This document shows positions 1-14,500 of a stretch of 64,000 nt of DNA, piece by piece. A program made the position numbers and the translations under genes. Numbering within the stretch: position 1 is the stretch's first letter; each line of letters starts with the position of its first letter. Below the pieces are notes generated by a model. That model searched no databases, was not told the DNA's origin, and was given only the letters and a program-made list of their open reading frames with translations. Origin of the DNA: Aquila chrysaetos chrysaetos (Eukaryota; Chordata; Aves; Accipitriformes; Accipitridae); contig NC_044019.1 in assembly GCF_900496995.4 (NCBI RefSeq), positions 1,674,001 through 1,738,000 on the forward strand, in the 5' to 3' direction.

Positions 1-2381
1 GCAGAAGGAAGGGGTTTACATCCTCCCGCAGTGAGCAGGGGCCCTCGGGCTGGACGCGCAGGCAGCGTATCCATCACCCCGTGGAAATGCCCACCCATTG
101 ATGGAATTGATCCATCTCCAGGCGTCCCCGTGGAAATAATCAGAGCTGATGGCAATTGATCATGCCCAACACCCGAAATCCTGGTCGGGCAGGCAGAGCT
201 AATTTGACTTGCCCCCCTGCTGCTCATACGTATTAGGCCATCCATCCTAATAGCATTAACCTAGATCCCATCACAGTCTTCCCAGCTCCCGGAGCTCAGT
301 CTGTGAAGCCATGTTACGGTCAAAGTGTCTGTGCTTCCCATACAACGATAATACTTTCCACTTCATCTCCTCCTCCAAAGAAGGAGCAAATAAGGTAAAC
401 CTAGAGAATCAGAACTGCAGTTGGTTGTATGTTAAAAAGCAATCAGAAAGGAATAGCTGCTGAAAAACAGTTGTTGTGAGAATAAAAAAGGGCTGTGTGA
501 CCTCACGGTGGGAGCCAAGGCTGGAGCCAGGATTTATTTCCTCCATGAATGTGTGTGAGTGGCTACACAGCTGAATGTTTTAAAGGCAGTTTGGATTCTG
601 GCTTAGAATTAGGTTTCAGCAGAGGGGACAAGGCAGTCCAGCTTCTGAAAGTGGTGTTAAATCTACACCAAGCCAGAGCCCAGGGTAGGAGAGCACTCGT
701 GGGGCAGGAGGACACAGCAGGCATAGGGGCTGCAGGAGCCTGTCTGAATGCACACCTCTTTCTGAGAGCTTAAGGATGTTTCTGGAGTTGAACTATAGCC
801 CTGCTGTTCCCTGGGGTCCGTGCTGGAGCTACTCTCACGGAGCAGGTGCCCAGGAGCGGGCAAGTGCTCGGTGTACGTGGCAAAGGCTCCCAAAGAAAGC
901 TGTGTTTCTACCTGCAGCCCTTGTAGTGCTCCCTGGGTTCCCCAGTACCCATTCCCCCCATCTGTACGAATGGCTGTGGGTCAGTATAAGAAAAAGTATA
1001 TCATTAGCACTCAGAAAAAAACCCAGTGGTTTTTTTAAAGGAACAGATATTGGGAAGGCAGAGGGGAGAAAACAAATTAAACCAAGACAGCAAATGTCCA
1101 AGAAAGGGAATGCCTGGGGCATAGGGGCACAAGCCAGTTTCTGCATGCTGAGTAATGACAATGCAATAGCACCTTCCTCTGGGTGAAACATCTCCCAGTA
1201 CCATAACACTTATGTGCAGGAGCAAATTATATCCATCAAGCACACATGGCACCGCTCTTTTATTTACTATGAGCTGGTAAGCAGTAACTGAAACATCAGC
1301 AGCCACCTGAAATCAAAATGTACATTTCTTCCTTCCTTTCTTTCTTTCATTCTTTTCTTTCTTTTCTTTTAATGGAAATCAGCCTTTCATTCAGCACGAA
1401 CCAACTGCCCTCAGTAACAACCTCCGCCTAATGAAGCGGGTCATTTAATTTGCTGGCAACAATGGAGATGATTTTCTATTCAGAAACTGCAGGCAGCTGC
1501 CTCCAACACGCTGGGTGCAAACACAATGGATTCCAAAGCTCGAAGGGAGTCGGAGCTGTCATTGCATTTGTTTGCGTCCCGTGTCCTTTTCTCCCAAGAT
1601 GCGGTGGCAACATCATCATTTCCATAGTGCAAAAAGTAGGAGGGGAGCAAATAAACAAGCAGCTTTAAGCAGGGGCACCTCACACGTCAGGGCACGTCGC
1701 ACGCTGCCTGCCAAGGCTGTGCTGCCCGCAGCACATTTTCCATAGCTTAGCCCTTAATGCCACGCTCCGAGGACTGCTACTACAAACTTTACCTCCACCT
1801 GCAAGACCTCAGAGCTGTGCCGCATCTCCTCGACATCTCGCTTGTCCCCTGCTGTCCCGGGGGAGAAGGGCAGGACTCAGATACGGGGCATCGCCTTCGC
1901 ACAGGAGACAGGACATGGACCTGAGCGCGGTGATGGAGCCTCGACAGAACAGGTCGATGCTGCCTGGTCGGCAGCACCTGAGTTGTGTCCTAAGCTTGCC
2001 CACAGTGCTACAGAACAGCTGCTAAGTACTTGGCAGCTTTATTCGAGCTTTGTTGTATTTGGTTTCTGTGAACCTGACTAAGCGTTATTAGAACTAGCTC
2101 ACAGAAATGAACGGTACGTTTAGCTATAGCCAAAAGGAAGCTCGCAGCCCCATTCAGGCTGTGGATGCCTTTTCCCCATGGGCTATGACTGGTCTACAGA
2201 AATGTCTGAGTTTCCGAAGATTGAATCAGCATGGAGGCTTACACGGGGATATTTCCAGTCTCAGTTGGTGGTGACCACTGCATACTTGGTTTTAAGTGTT
2301 CTCGTTTGTGGAAAGCTGCAAATGAAGGGTATTGAAGTTTCGGCCCTCCCATCCTCCGCAGGAGTGCAGAGTGAGTCTTAC
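1..2381 (-). other. TFAP2E: TFAP2E intron 5 (partial)
   Basis: No AP-2 exon is visible on either strand, and the open frames here are short and unrelated to known proteins. Positions 60-320 have moderate GC content and repeat ATTGAT and GTGGAAAT words, which resembles conserved regulatory DNA more than neutral intron. A TTTC-type microsatellite lies at 1326-1370. Confidence 0.6.
1326..1370 (+). repeat. TTTC/TTCC microsatellite
   Basis: This is an imperfect pyrimidine-only tandem of TTCC and TTTC units broken by one CATTC. It lies in TFAP2E intron 5. Confidence 0.85.
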
Positions 2382-2500
2382 CTTCCACGAGGGATGTCAG
2401 CAGGGTGACGTTGGCAGCTTTGCGCCTTCCCGCAGGTAGATTTAGTCCAATTTTCTCTAACCTTTCCCTTAAACACCGACCCCCGTTTTTTGATTTTGCT
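2382..2500 (-). CDS. TFAP2E: TFAP2E exon 5, basic region
   Basis: The exon is 119 nt with a CTTTTCAG acceptor and a GTAAGAC donor. It encodes [20 protein letters not shown] and [19 protein letters not shown], the end of the basic region, and leaves one base (G) for exon 6. No exon 6 peptide (the conserved AVHLARDFGYVC type) is visible between 1 and 2381, so intron 5 is longer than 2.38 kb. Confidence 0.97.
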
Positions 2501-5500
2501 CTGAAAAGAGAAAACACGGAGAGGAAAAAAATTATAATTAATGTTAAAATAACTATAACTAATCCCAGTTTAAGCTTTTAGGTTTGAAAGGAAAGAAGAA
2601 AAAGCAACAAAAATGCTATTCCCCAATATACCACACACCAGAATTTCTCGTCTCCATTAATCTGAGAGGTAAGAGCTGGTGCTGAAGACAACGCTTGCTT
2701 CGGCATTACCCCCTGCATTTCAGCACGCAGCACAGCCCTGTGTCCTTGGGCTGTCCCAGGGCTCTTAGGAGCAGCTTACCTGCGGAGGACTCCTCCGAGG
2801 AGAGAGGCGTTGAGACACTCGGGGGGCGAGAGCCGCCTCTGCACCTCCCCGACGGTCACCTTGTACTTGGAAGTGGAGCTGAGAAGAGAGAGGCGGCCAG
2901 GCACGGAGCAGAAGACCTCGTTGGGATTCGTCACCCCTCCGATCAGGCCATCTTTGTTCATTGACAGGGTGGAAATGGTGGTGCCGTTGGCCTTCGAGGG
3001 GATGGGCACTGGGAGACAAGGAAGGGAGAGAGAAGAGGAGACCATGGCTGAGAGACTCCGGAGCCAGGGATGCTGCTCGGTGACTCTCCTGGAGCTTTCT
3101 AGCCCCCAGCACCCGTGCACTGCCGTCTGCAGACATCAGCATGGCTGGCTGGGATATCAGTTAGTTCCTTATTTTCCTCAATAAAAGAAGAGAGGTGGGG
3201 TGACGAAACTAAACTAAATAAAGAAAAAAAGAATGGAAGAGGCCTGGACTCTGCTCTCGCCTGCTTTCCCACGCCTCCCAGCTCTACTGTAATTAAACCC
3301 AAGGTTTTGGGCTGGTCTCCGGGAAGGCTAAGGACTGTCCGCAGCATCGCTGTCTGGACCTGTGACCAGCTTCCCCTCCCTGTCTGCTCTGGGCATTCTG
3401 TGGAGGTGGGGTGGCAGGGCGAAGCACCGGCTCATCGCGCTGCTCCGGGTGCCATTCCTCTCCTGGCTTTGGGACGGGACTGCAGCTGCAGCCCAGCTCT
3501 GCCCAGGCGCACGGCTGCGTCCCGCCGGACAGGATCAGCAGGGCTGAGCCACCACCTTCATACCCTGCATAAAACCCAGGGGATGCTGGGGTGGCCGAGA
3601 GCTGCGTTTGCCAGTATGGGTCCACAGGAACCAGTGGAAAGAGTTTCTTTGACTTCAGCTTTGGGATTAGCCCCACAACAAGCCGCAGCCCTAAACTTTC
3701 ATCATCCCTGGCTTGAAGGAAGCTTGAGGAGATCAAACCCAATTAATCCAGCACAGACTTCCTTTCACTTAATGGGCAAAAGTCAGTTAACACAAGAGGT
3801 TAGACAGGCAATGGGGACTTCAGCATCGCATCGGGCCCATGGCATCACAACCAGGGTGAAATGGGCACGGTTTTCCCATACGTCATTCCAGTAAGAAATG
3901 TTCTTAGACGCAATAAAGGTTTATAGGTTAAAACTGTGGCTGAAACTTGTGCCAAATCTCTTTGGCTTTTATGTTCTGAAATTAATAACCAATTTAACCC
4001 TGGAAAAAAGCAGGTTTTGAAAGAATCCAAAGAGGACTGCAAATGCCATCGCTCCAGATCATTTCAGCCCTGGCATTCTTTGTGGTTCCTCAGTAATGAC
4101 CATTCCACAAGTTACATTCAGATGGTTCCTGCAAGTAACGCAGCAACGAATACCAGGGCGAGATGCAGGTTTTATAAAGGAAATACACATGCCCAAAATG
4201 AAACAGAAAACCCGAAAATTAATTGGGGAGGGTACATAGACTGGACCTATTAGGGGGCGCTTACAATCAGCATATTGTAAATACAGCTCAACAACTTGTT
4301 AGTGTGGCAATAAAAAAGTAGCACATGTTACATAAAAATGGCTAATGTTTTAAGACTAAAAGATTAATGGAAAGGAGCTAAGGTACATTAAGTTTCCTCT
4401 CAGCATGAAACTTGTACAAAGTCAGGGGACTGAAGGGCAAGATGCACTGGTGCCAGGCTGGAGTCGGCAGCTGCGGTGTTGGTGTTTGCCACGACTGTAG
4501 CTGGTTGAGGGATGTTCAGGGAAGAATAAATATGGGAACATCACCATGAGACGTAGGAAACCAGAGCTATTTCCAGGAAGCAGCAACTTCAAAGCTTTCT
4601 TCCACAGTCCCAGAACAGGTTATATTTGTCTCTAGGGGACACCCTTAAAATAAAAAGTCAGAGCATGTTTTACAAATATCCATGCATTGCTGCCAAGGTG
4701 CGTGTCACTTCGGGGCCAGGTACCCAGCGGATGTGGGTTCTGCTGCAGCAAGGGCCACCCCCAAACCAGACACCCCTGGAGAGCAAGTGTTGCTTGTAGT
4801 ATCATAGCCTTTGTCTGTCCTTGAAGAGCTCTGCGTAATTTATATACTTGCTTATTTGTGCATGCCTGAAATCATGCGGTGGCGTGCATTCAAGCCGCAT
4901 GCGTGGCTGGGGACACACGAGGGACTGAACAGCCATGCAGGAGAGAGGGGAATCGTGCCTCACCACACAGCTCCATGAAACACGGCATCTCGGGAGGAGG
5001 CAAACCCAGCTGGCACCAGCGTGAGTTAACACCGGAGCCTACGGGAAACTGGGCTGGAGATCGGTCCGATACAGCCCCGCACACACCGGCAGCGTGCAGG
5101 GAGGGACAGGGCAGGGCGGTGGGAAGGCACGGATGGATGCCGATGCACAGCATGGAGACACCACAACACTTTCGAAACACGTACTAGTGTTTTTAGGGAT
5201 GATGCTACTGTCAGAAATAAATCCCCTTGAAAGCTGTAACCCAGAGCCTACCGCTGCGAACGTTAATGCCCAGAGCAGTCAGGTCAGCCCTGCTGCGTGC
5301 CACAAGCAAACCATGCAGGCACCGGGCGCCCGTAACAAAACTTGAATATTGGCATCGCTCTTCCGCCTCGAGGCCTCAGCCGAGGCCAGAGCCCCGTCAC
5401 ATTCGGCACGTGCAGGCATGGGACGGGGCCGCCCGCGTCGCGGGGAGCTTGTACCCTCAGCAGCGGGGCACACAGAGTGCGAAGGGAGAAACAGAACGGG

Positions 5501-8500
5501 TGGCTGGCCCAGCATCACGCAGAGGTTAGCGGCAGCGCTGGAAGCTGAGCCGGTCTCTTGAGTCCTGTAACAGTGCTTCATCCATTAGACAACGTTGCCT
5601 CAATACAACAAGAATAAACATAGCCACATTCGCCATTAATCATTAATTATTGTTATTTGGCCTCACCTGCTGCTGTTTGCCTGGTCTGATCTGCAGCTTG
5701 TTTGCCCATAAACATGCTGCAGGAAGGAGACAAGCTACCATTAAAGCCTGACAGCTTTGTTTCCTTGGCTTTTGGGGAACCAAAATTGTCTCTTGTCATC
5801 TGAGTAAACCAAAAGTCCCCCTCGATCTTCAGTTGCTGCTTTCCTGTTCCCGCAAGCAGCAGGTGATCGGAGCACCTGAGCCAGCCTGCAGACAAGAAGG
5901 AAGCATGAGACCATTGTGGGTCGGCACGGCACGCAGCCAACAGCCCAACGCCCCGGCGCGCGAGCACGCCGACCCCCTGCGTCCGCTGCCGCCGCGGGCA
6001 GGAGCCGCGGGACCCTTCCAAACCAAGACGGGTGCATGCAGGTGCCCGGCCCCGCCGGGAAGCGCTATGTGCTGCTTCGCACAGCTTCGTGCCGAGGGTT
6101 CATCCGAGCTACGGGGCAGAGACGGGGGTTTTCACAACGAGGTTTCTGGGCACCGGGTGCTGAACAGCCACAATGCGAGTGGGAGGCATTCGGTGCCACC
6201 GTGCCCGAGCGGAGGAGCGGACGGCCAAGGCACGGACCTGAGCCCCATGCGGCGCTTTGCAGCTGGGAATAAAAATGTCACACCGGTGTCACTGCACTGG
6301 TCACCCCTTCTGAGGTTTCCTGGGTTTGGCCATAGCAGATACCTGTCCTTGGCATGGGGGCAAGACATTGCCTTTTGCTCAGTGAGCCGGCTCTCGCCCT
6401 GCTCATCACCGTGGCAGGGACGTGGGCAAGCTCAGCTCCCACTCATGACCGTGAAGGACAGAGTTTTCAGCAGAAACACCCCAGAGATGCTCGTTCATAC
6501 AGTGATGGACCGACGCATTACATAGGCTGATGAAGAAAGGGTTAGATGCTGGTACCCCAACGGCCGGGTGCCCAGGTGCTTGGCCCCCTCCCTCCAGGCC
6601 CTGCCTGAGTGGGACAGGGCTCAGCTGGGTCACCCCACCCCAGGAAGCTGTAAAGGGCAGGACACAAGCTGCATTTCTCTCTGTGACGCTGCGTTTGGGT
6701 TGATTCAGCTAAAGAAAGGGGAGGAAGGGGGCATTAGGCTTTTAGCAACTGCTCAGAAAACCGGGGAGCGTGAGGTCTTTTTTCCTCTTACGCCCATCTT
6801 TGCTCTCTGCTCTTATTATTATTTCCTCGTTATTTCCTAACTGGCCCTGTGTGAGCTCTGCAAGCTGTGTGATAGATGGGTGAATGGAGGGTGAGCTGGG
6901 GAGCCTGCAGCAGTGCTGGGGAAAGGCTGTTCCCAAAAGCTGGGAGCTGCAGCCAGCCCCACGGGTGCTGGTGGCCTCTGATCAGGACCCTCCTGGCAAA
7001 GACACAGCTGAGTCTGGGGGAGCAAGAGGCTGAACATCCATGCTGTGCTTCTGGCAGACTTGTTCTCAAGCAAGAAATGCTGTGAGTGTGGGGGACTTTT
7101 GAGAAAATGAGCTGCCAAGTGGGTTAGTGTCGCCCAGGGAGCTGGGGCTGGTGGGAGAGGGACCAAAGCCCTGGGCACGGTCCCAGCAGGGTGAGTTACT
7201 GGAGAGAATGTAGGTGCGTCTACATGGGGGAAAAAAAAAAAATCTTAGTCTGCTCCCTGAAACCCCTCGGTCATTGAGGCTTGGTTGCTTCACTTTGTCC
7301 CCCTAAAGTTTTTTTGCCCTTTCCTTTAGCTGCCAGGTGCTCCTGAGAGGTTTTTTTTCCCCTGTGGGAGGGTTGCTTAGTTCAGATTAATCCTGCTACT
7401 TCTAATTCAGCAAATCCAAAAGGTCTTGACTGGTGTGGCTGATACTCAGCTCCTCATGCAGAGGTAAGCTTGGCTGCGGATTTCACAAACTAAAGCCCCA
7501 GTGAAGCATTTTGCCCTGGTGAGCCTCCGGTCCTGGGGATGCTACCGCTGGGCTTGGGAGCAGCAGAGCTAGATGCAGGTAAGCACTGCGGGGCTGTGCA
7601 GTACGAGTGTTGAAGGGATCCGATTTGAAAGGGAAAACTGATTTTGAAATAAGGTTATGCTGACAGACCTCAAAGAGCTTCACATGTTGCTAATCCTCAG
7701 CCCAGTGCTGGTACAGGACCAGCCCCTTAAGTCATTAACTCGCTCCCAGTGCCTGTGTGAGCTGGATCATTATTGCAGCTGGGGAAAATCGAGGCACAGA
7801 ACAAGTTAAATGATTTACCAAAGATCAGGCATCTGGGCATGATCTGAATGCATGCACTTCTGGTCTGTGGGAATGCTTTTATAAGCAAGCTGGGCTTTAC
7901 AGCACTTCCTAACACTTGGGCAACAGCTATAGAAAACTGATTAAGTATGGCCTCTGCTTTTATAACTCCAGACTTTTTTTAATGCGGTGAAACATTTGTC
8001 ATTGCATTGTCTTGTCTCATGATGCTCCTGTATTTTGAAGTTAGCTGTTGAGAACAGCAGCATGTCACTAATAGGCATACGATGTCTTCCTGAAGGTGGG
8101 GAGGGAAGCTGTCCTCATTTCTTCTGTATAATGTCACAGGAAGCGTTTCCATGAGGCTCAGCATCTCGCTGCCTCCTTTAATGTTGCAGGGCAGGTACCA
8201 CTTGCAATACATTATACGTTTTGCGAGTGCATTGAGCAGCAGTGCAGAGTGACACAAACTCCCATACGAGCCGCCTGTCCTGGTGCTACGCAGCAGGTAC
8301 ATGCGGCTTCGTCTTCCCTTTGAACCCGCGATGCTTGTGATCTCCCATCAGAGATGCCTTTTTTTTCTGCTGAGTCGGATCTACTTTGTCTTTTAAACAT
8401 ACCTTGGGTGTAACTGTCAGATGGCAAAACTCGCACAACTCCATTTGCTCTGTGGCATGAAAACCCCTGATTCCGAGAGAGTGAGTGATTTCCAAGCGGG

Positions 8501-11500
8501 TCCTGGTTTCCAATAACACCAAAGCCTTCCTCCCTTGACTTCCCTGAGCTGGAGAGCACCCTGCCTGCGTGCCGTTGTCTCCCCATGTCCTGCGCAGCCA
8601 GCAGCCCGGGGATAGCGGGGAGCCCACAGGCTGGGAGGGCTGCAGCTGGCTCCCTGCTCTGCTGGGGAATTGTTCTATGACACTGGGCAGGTCACCTCCC
8701 CAGTTTGGGCTTGACTGTCCCCATCAATAAAATGGAGATAATATCTACCTGGGTGGGATGCTGTGGTACTCAATTAAAACTTGCCAAGTGATCCCCGGAT
8801 GAAAGATTTCTCCAGGTGAGAAGTCCCCAGGGGGTAAATGTAGCCAGAAGGAGTTGGTCCAGTGTCTAAGGACAGGACATGGTAATGCTCCTTGGAGAGG
8901 CAGACAGGCATGGAAAGGCGATCCCCATGAATGTGAGGTCCTGATACCTCCAGTGACGCTGCAAGTATGATGGGATGCCACGGCTTTGTTTCTGTGAGGG
9001 CTTTTCAGGAGATACCAGGCATCAGAGTGAAAGAAGAGAAACACCACTGAACTGATGATCGCTCAGTTGTGAATCCAGTGGATGGAGTAAGGAGCCTTGT
9101 GCCTTCAAGGTGTCCCAACATAAAGCATCAATTTTCTGACACTTTTGTTCTGGTTTGCAGAGGTGGGTCCCTCGGCTTTTAAGTTCCAGATACAAAGAAG
9201 AAGGAGCAAAAGAAACCCATTCTTCAAAGGCTTTTACCCAGGGAGCTAGAAAGCCTTGGAGAATTTCCTGCTTTTCCCCAACGAGTTTCAGCCTGGACGG
9301 ATCTGCAGCCCTACGCCTCTGCTTCTTCATCAATCCTCTCCTGTTGTGTGGTCCAGGGTGACGATGCTGCATCCCCAAGCTCCTGCACTCCCTCTCCTTC
9401 CTTGCCTGTGTTCACAAACATTTGTGTCTGAAATGACCACTATGATTCCTGGAAACAGCCACTTTTACCTGCAAATATTCAGTGCAAAAGGCATGTCTGC
9501 AGCCCGGGCTTACGCTCTGCGTGTGGGTGCTGCCGGGAGCAGCTGCCCGTGCTCGGGGGCTGACTGCACACCATCAACTTTTGGTTTGAAGGGAAAAGAG
9601 ACTTTACCTACAAAAAGAAAAAGACAAAGTACTGACTCATTTCCATATGAGAAATGCGCTACCTGCTTGCAAAATGATTTGTAAGCAGGAAAATTTGTGG
9701 TACTTGGAAATTGAATTGCTTATCGTGGTGTTATTTGTTCAGTTCCATTTCCAGCTGGAGCTCGGGGTGCTGCGAGGGGAAAAACAAGTCCAGAGGGAAC
9801 ATGCAAATCGCTGCCCGTCTTACAAGTCTGTTTTCTTCTCTCCTTAGATACGTTACAGGTAAACCCTCCTCCTCAGCAGCACCGAATCCCTGGATATTGG
9901 AGCTTTTGTTGCAACATCTCTTTCAAAAGTGGGAGTGTGCTACAGCTTAGATTGCATTTTAAAGGGGTATCAGTTAATCCTTGTAGGAGACTACCTGGGA
10001 CAAAGCAATCTCCCATCTTCAGGCACAGTGCTGTCTCCAGCCACCCCAAAAGCATCTCAGCCCCCCGGTCCCTCTCCAGGGCCATGCACCGGTCAGCTTG
10101 GCTGCATGGGGCATCACTGTAGGTCCAGAGCAGCCCAAAAAAAGGCTGCGGGAGGCCTGAGTCGTGCTGCCCTGCAAGGAGACACCTGCACTGTGCAAAC
10201 CTATTTCGGCCGCTCGTCACTGCAGCTGCTGAAGTTTTGCTTCTGTGCTATTGCAGGTCTGGCGACGAGAGCCCCGAGCCCCCCCTGGGTTTTGTTCCCT
10301 GCAGTAGATGGGGTTTTCCTGCGGCTCTGTCCCGCTCTGGGCAGGCAGCGGTGGGAAGCTCCGGCTGATGGATGTTTGTGCGTAGCCCCTGATGAAAGGT
10401 GCTCCAGCAAGGGAAGGGATTACTGCTGTCTTTCAGGAAGAGCTTTCAGTGAACTAATCTAACCTTCGTTTGAATGTCTCTGATGTAAATTATAAGACAG
10501 AGATACATATATAAAGAAGTATCTGCATGTGGGTGTGAGCCAGAGGCAACTGCTCCTACCATCCCTTTAAAAGCCCTTTTTCACTGAGGAGGTGCTGCAG
10601 AGTTCAGCTGCTTCAATTTCCTGGTGTTTCAGCAGAGAGGTATTTATTGATGGGCCAGGGAAGGAGGTCAGTGCCATCAGCTATATTTCAAACCCACAGT
10701 CTGTAATTATCCTTTCTTCCCAGAGGGGTTTATACAGGTATTTTCTTTATCTTGAATGCACAACCTGAACCAAGTCCCCATGTCAAAGAGCCTCTCTAGG
10801 AAACGCTGTAATCGGCTCAAAGGCCTTTTCAAATGGAAGGATGGAAAGAATCTTGTTTTTATCTCTGGGCTTTCCAGATTGCTGAGTCCCGATAGGGAAA
10901 TGGATCTCGGACCCTCGGAAGAAGAGAGGGAGCAGGGATACAACTCGGCAGCCTCACACTATTCCCATGAGAAAGCTAATCAGGAGAGGTCCCATGCCTA
11001 TGCAAAGTTCCCATACTTAACATTTGGTTTCCCATGCAAATCAATACATTAGGTTACAAGCTAAATGTTAAGGTGCCATGTGATATTAATTGCATTTTTC
11101 TTTCTGTGCCTCTCTTTTACCCAGCAAAGTACCCGCCGTGTATCACTGCAGGTGTCTCCTGGGGAGCTTTGGGACGGATCGATGGGGCAGGAAGGTTCAG
11201 CCTCCCCGAGACCAGCAGATACAACATCTCCGTTAAGGACGGTACCTGCTTAGTACATTGTGTCTTGATAGGAATGGCCAATCAATGTAATAACAAAATT
11301 TACTCAGATCTCTGCAAAAGCACCCTGTGCTCCTTCAGGACTGGGAAGGGGATTAGTAAGCGGTTTGCAATTAATAATTTCAGCTAATGCGTTTCCCTCC
11401 TTTAACATTTAGGAATGACTCGGCCTCAAATGTGCCACTTGCTTAGAATATTTTGTGAATTTTTTGGAAACTGCTCACAAACAATTTGTTGTGAGTTCCC

Positions 11501-14500
11501 ACGCATTTCCCTGCTGTACTTCATTTAACGGATTGGGCCGTGCTGCCTGGGGAGCCTCTGATGTAGCAGCCTGAACAGTAACCTCAGGAACACCCCGCTG
11601 GAAAGCAGCAAATATTAATGATTAAAATGTCCCCCTAACGAGTGACATCCAAGTGCTCGAACCTTTGCAGGAAATGAATGAAAAAGGATTTGGATTCTGT
11701 TTTTGAACGTCCAAGTGTATTTGCAGCTATTTACTGCATGGGGTTTTGCTACTCATGGAATGAGCTGCTCAGATAGAGCAGTGCCCCCGTCCCCTCCCCT
11801 GAGGCTGCCCTTCTCACTTGTACCTCTGCAACTTCATTTCAAAAGTCAGTTTAGTGCGGTAATCCAGATTATTTCACTCCCCCTGATTCAAAATTATTTT
11901 TTTCTGAATCTGCAGCTAAGCCCCTTCATATTTACATTAGAAAAATAACAACTAATTAAATTTCAGTTCAATTACTAATTGCTCTCGATGGACCTATGTA
12001 GCTCTGCCTCTGCTTGTATAGAATATGTGTGTTTCACAGCACAAAACACGCAGGTGTCGGCAAGGCAAGAAACTGAAACGGGAGGCTGGAGAGCCCAAGG
12101 ATTTAAGCCAAAGGAACTGGAAATCTGCGTTGCTCCGTGCTGACGCCAAGGAAAGTTTCTCATCCAATGTCATCCCCAGCCTGGTTCAGCTGTGCCGTGC
12201 GGCAGCAAGCGCTCCCAGACCCGCACACGCTCCACGGCTCTGCCCTGTAGTGTTAACCATCACAGGTTTATTCATTTAGCAGCACAAACTCCCATTACAT
12301 TTTGGCAACCAGTCTACGGGATCTTTATGTGTTTAAACAGTATAATCCATTTTACAGTAACATGCTTGAGAGGTTTTCCCTGTATTCCCTATAGAAGCGC
12401 CTGAATTTGTGTGGCTTGGATCTACATAATCTAAAAAGGGAGAACAAAGATGCAGTGTCTTTTGCGAACGGCGGCGGATCCCATGTAAGCCACGGTAATG
12501 TTGCTATCAATTTGTTAAAATGTATTTAGATTATTGAAGGGCAAAAGACCCTTCAGCAAAGATTAGACATGAATAATAATAGAAAAATACTTCTCTTCAT
12601 ATGGAACTTGCTGCCAATCCGCAGAGCATGCGGGAGGGTTTCGATCTGAGCCTCAGACCGCAGCAATGTAAATCTGTCGGTTCACCTGCCGTTCTGGAGC
12701 CACCGGCTCGCCCGGGGATCGCTCCGGGGAGACGTACTGCTTGCCCACTATCACAGTGAAAACACTTTTACTTTTCCTTGCTCAGAAGACGCCCTGGGTT
12801 TCTAACGCCCAAGTATTGGCGGGACATCCAGCAAAGCAGACGTGTCACAGCCCGGCCAGCGCCGTGCCCCTGCCAGGGCACACACCGGGAAACGCCTCTG
12901 CAGCGGCACGGGACCTGCCCTGGTGCCAGAGAGAAGCCACGGGGAAGGAGCAAGGTCCACATCTTCCTATGGGGAAAACATCTCCGACCAGCCACAGAAA
13001 CAGCATAAGGAGAAACCAGCCAGCTGTGCGGGATGGGGCACATCTGCACACGGGTGACTGCGGTGCAGCGTCTACAAACCCTCTGATGATGTTTCTTCAG
13101 TGACTGCCCCCATCTCTGGCTAACCTGGATCTTGTGCTTGGAGCAAACCTGAATACCCTTGGTCACATCCTCCGCTCCCACCTCCCCAGCCCCAGGACTG
13201 CGGCCCCGCTTTCCCTGGCGCATGGGGCCATCTCGGGGCTCCCCGGGAGCCCTGGGGACGCACCGTCCCCACGCAGCCACCTTGCTGGGGACACCGCTTG
13301 CTCCCTGGGACCTGTCCAACCAGTCCGGAGGGAATAGGGCCTGACCCGATCCCTCGCTCCCTGGCGCCTCGGCAGTTGGGTGACTGATGCCAGATAAATG
13401 CCTGAGATAGAGGGTGGGGAGACTCGGCCTGGCTGGAATCCCAAGCACGCACCGCAGAAGCTGTGATGGCTTTTTAGGCTGCAAAGGTGAACCTGCTTGC
13501 AGCCCCCCTTGTCCCGCTCCAGAGCCCCTCGCTCCTGAGCTGCAGGCGTGCTGTGTTCCGGGACATCTAACTGCAATGGGTAGCTTGGGTTCAATTCTAG
13601 CAATTCCTTCTCACTCCTTTGTGCTTCTCTGCTCTTTTCCACCAAGCCACAACACTTAAATTCTCTCCAAACCAAAGATGACACCTAGACATGGCAGAGC
13701 TGGGTCTGGGACAGGGCATGGAGATGAGAGCTGAGCATGCAGCAGCTCCAAGCATTATATCCACATTTGCTAATTAGTTCTTCCATTAAGAATTAAAATA
13801 AACAAACAAATGGAAGGACAGCAAGAATGAGTAATTCCCTAGGATCACACAGGAAAGGGTGGGATAGCTTAGTGGTTAGGGTGCTAGTCTAGGACTTCAG
13901 AGAACCTTGTTTAGGCTCTTCAAATAATTAAGACAGATTGCAAACATTTTTTTTTCTGAAATCATGTATCTTGGAATATTACTAAACAGGGAGGAATGGT
14001 CTACGTTTACCTCTGCTCTACAGCAGATTTGGTGTGCCGCTGGGCACGTCCCTAGGCTGGAGGCACACGAACAGGTCCCCATGGGTCTTACCCAGGTCTG
14101 CGCTGCTGTGGGTGGGTGCCCCGTGGGACCCCGGGGAGGCACGTGCCTATTGCGTGGCACTGTCTACAAAATTAAGATCTTGATGCCACCTCCTTCGTGG
14201 GGACGAACACCATGGGGTGTATGTCACCTGGCTGAGGCTGCTCCTGCTGGCCCCCCTGCCAACCCACTGGTGGGCGAAGCAGCCCCTGTGGGAGCTGGGG
14301 CTGTGGCGTGGCAGCGACCTGCTGCCCAGGAGGGTGGGAGCACGTGCTGTGCTCTTCCCCAAAAGTTTTCATGCCTTTACACAGTTCTTCAAATTACGGA
14401 AGGAGCACATGGGGTGGCTGGGGACAGCCAGCCCCGGTGACGCTTTTGCCCAGGAGCACGGACGGCTGCAGCCCTGCCTGCCCAACGAGCAGGGTCTGCG

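Noticed and set aside
3115-3894. 259-codon plus-strand frame next to TFAP2E exon 4
   Set aside because: Unrelated to any family I know, antisense within an intron, with low-complexity composition.
5833-6525. 230-codon plus-strand frame in TFAP2E intron 3
   Set aside because: It lies in a GC-rich stretch with overlapping frames on both strands. No motif is seen.
12768-13484. 238-codon minus-strand frame in TFAP2E intron 3
   Set aside because: No recognisable domain, no matching splice partner in TFAP2E, and three competing frames in the same interval.
13862-13922. tRNA gene candidate (AGTGGTTAG box)
   Set aside because: Only an A-box-like head is present. The anticodon arm and B box do not form, so a tRNA-derived SINE head fits better.
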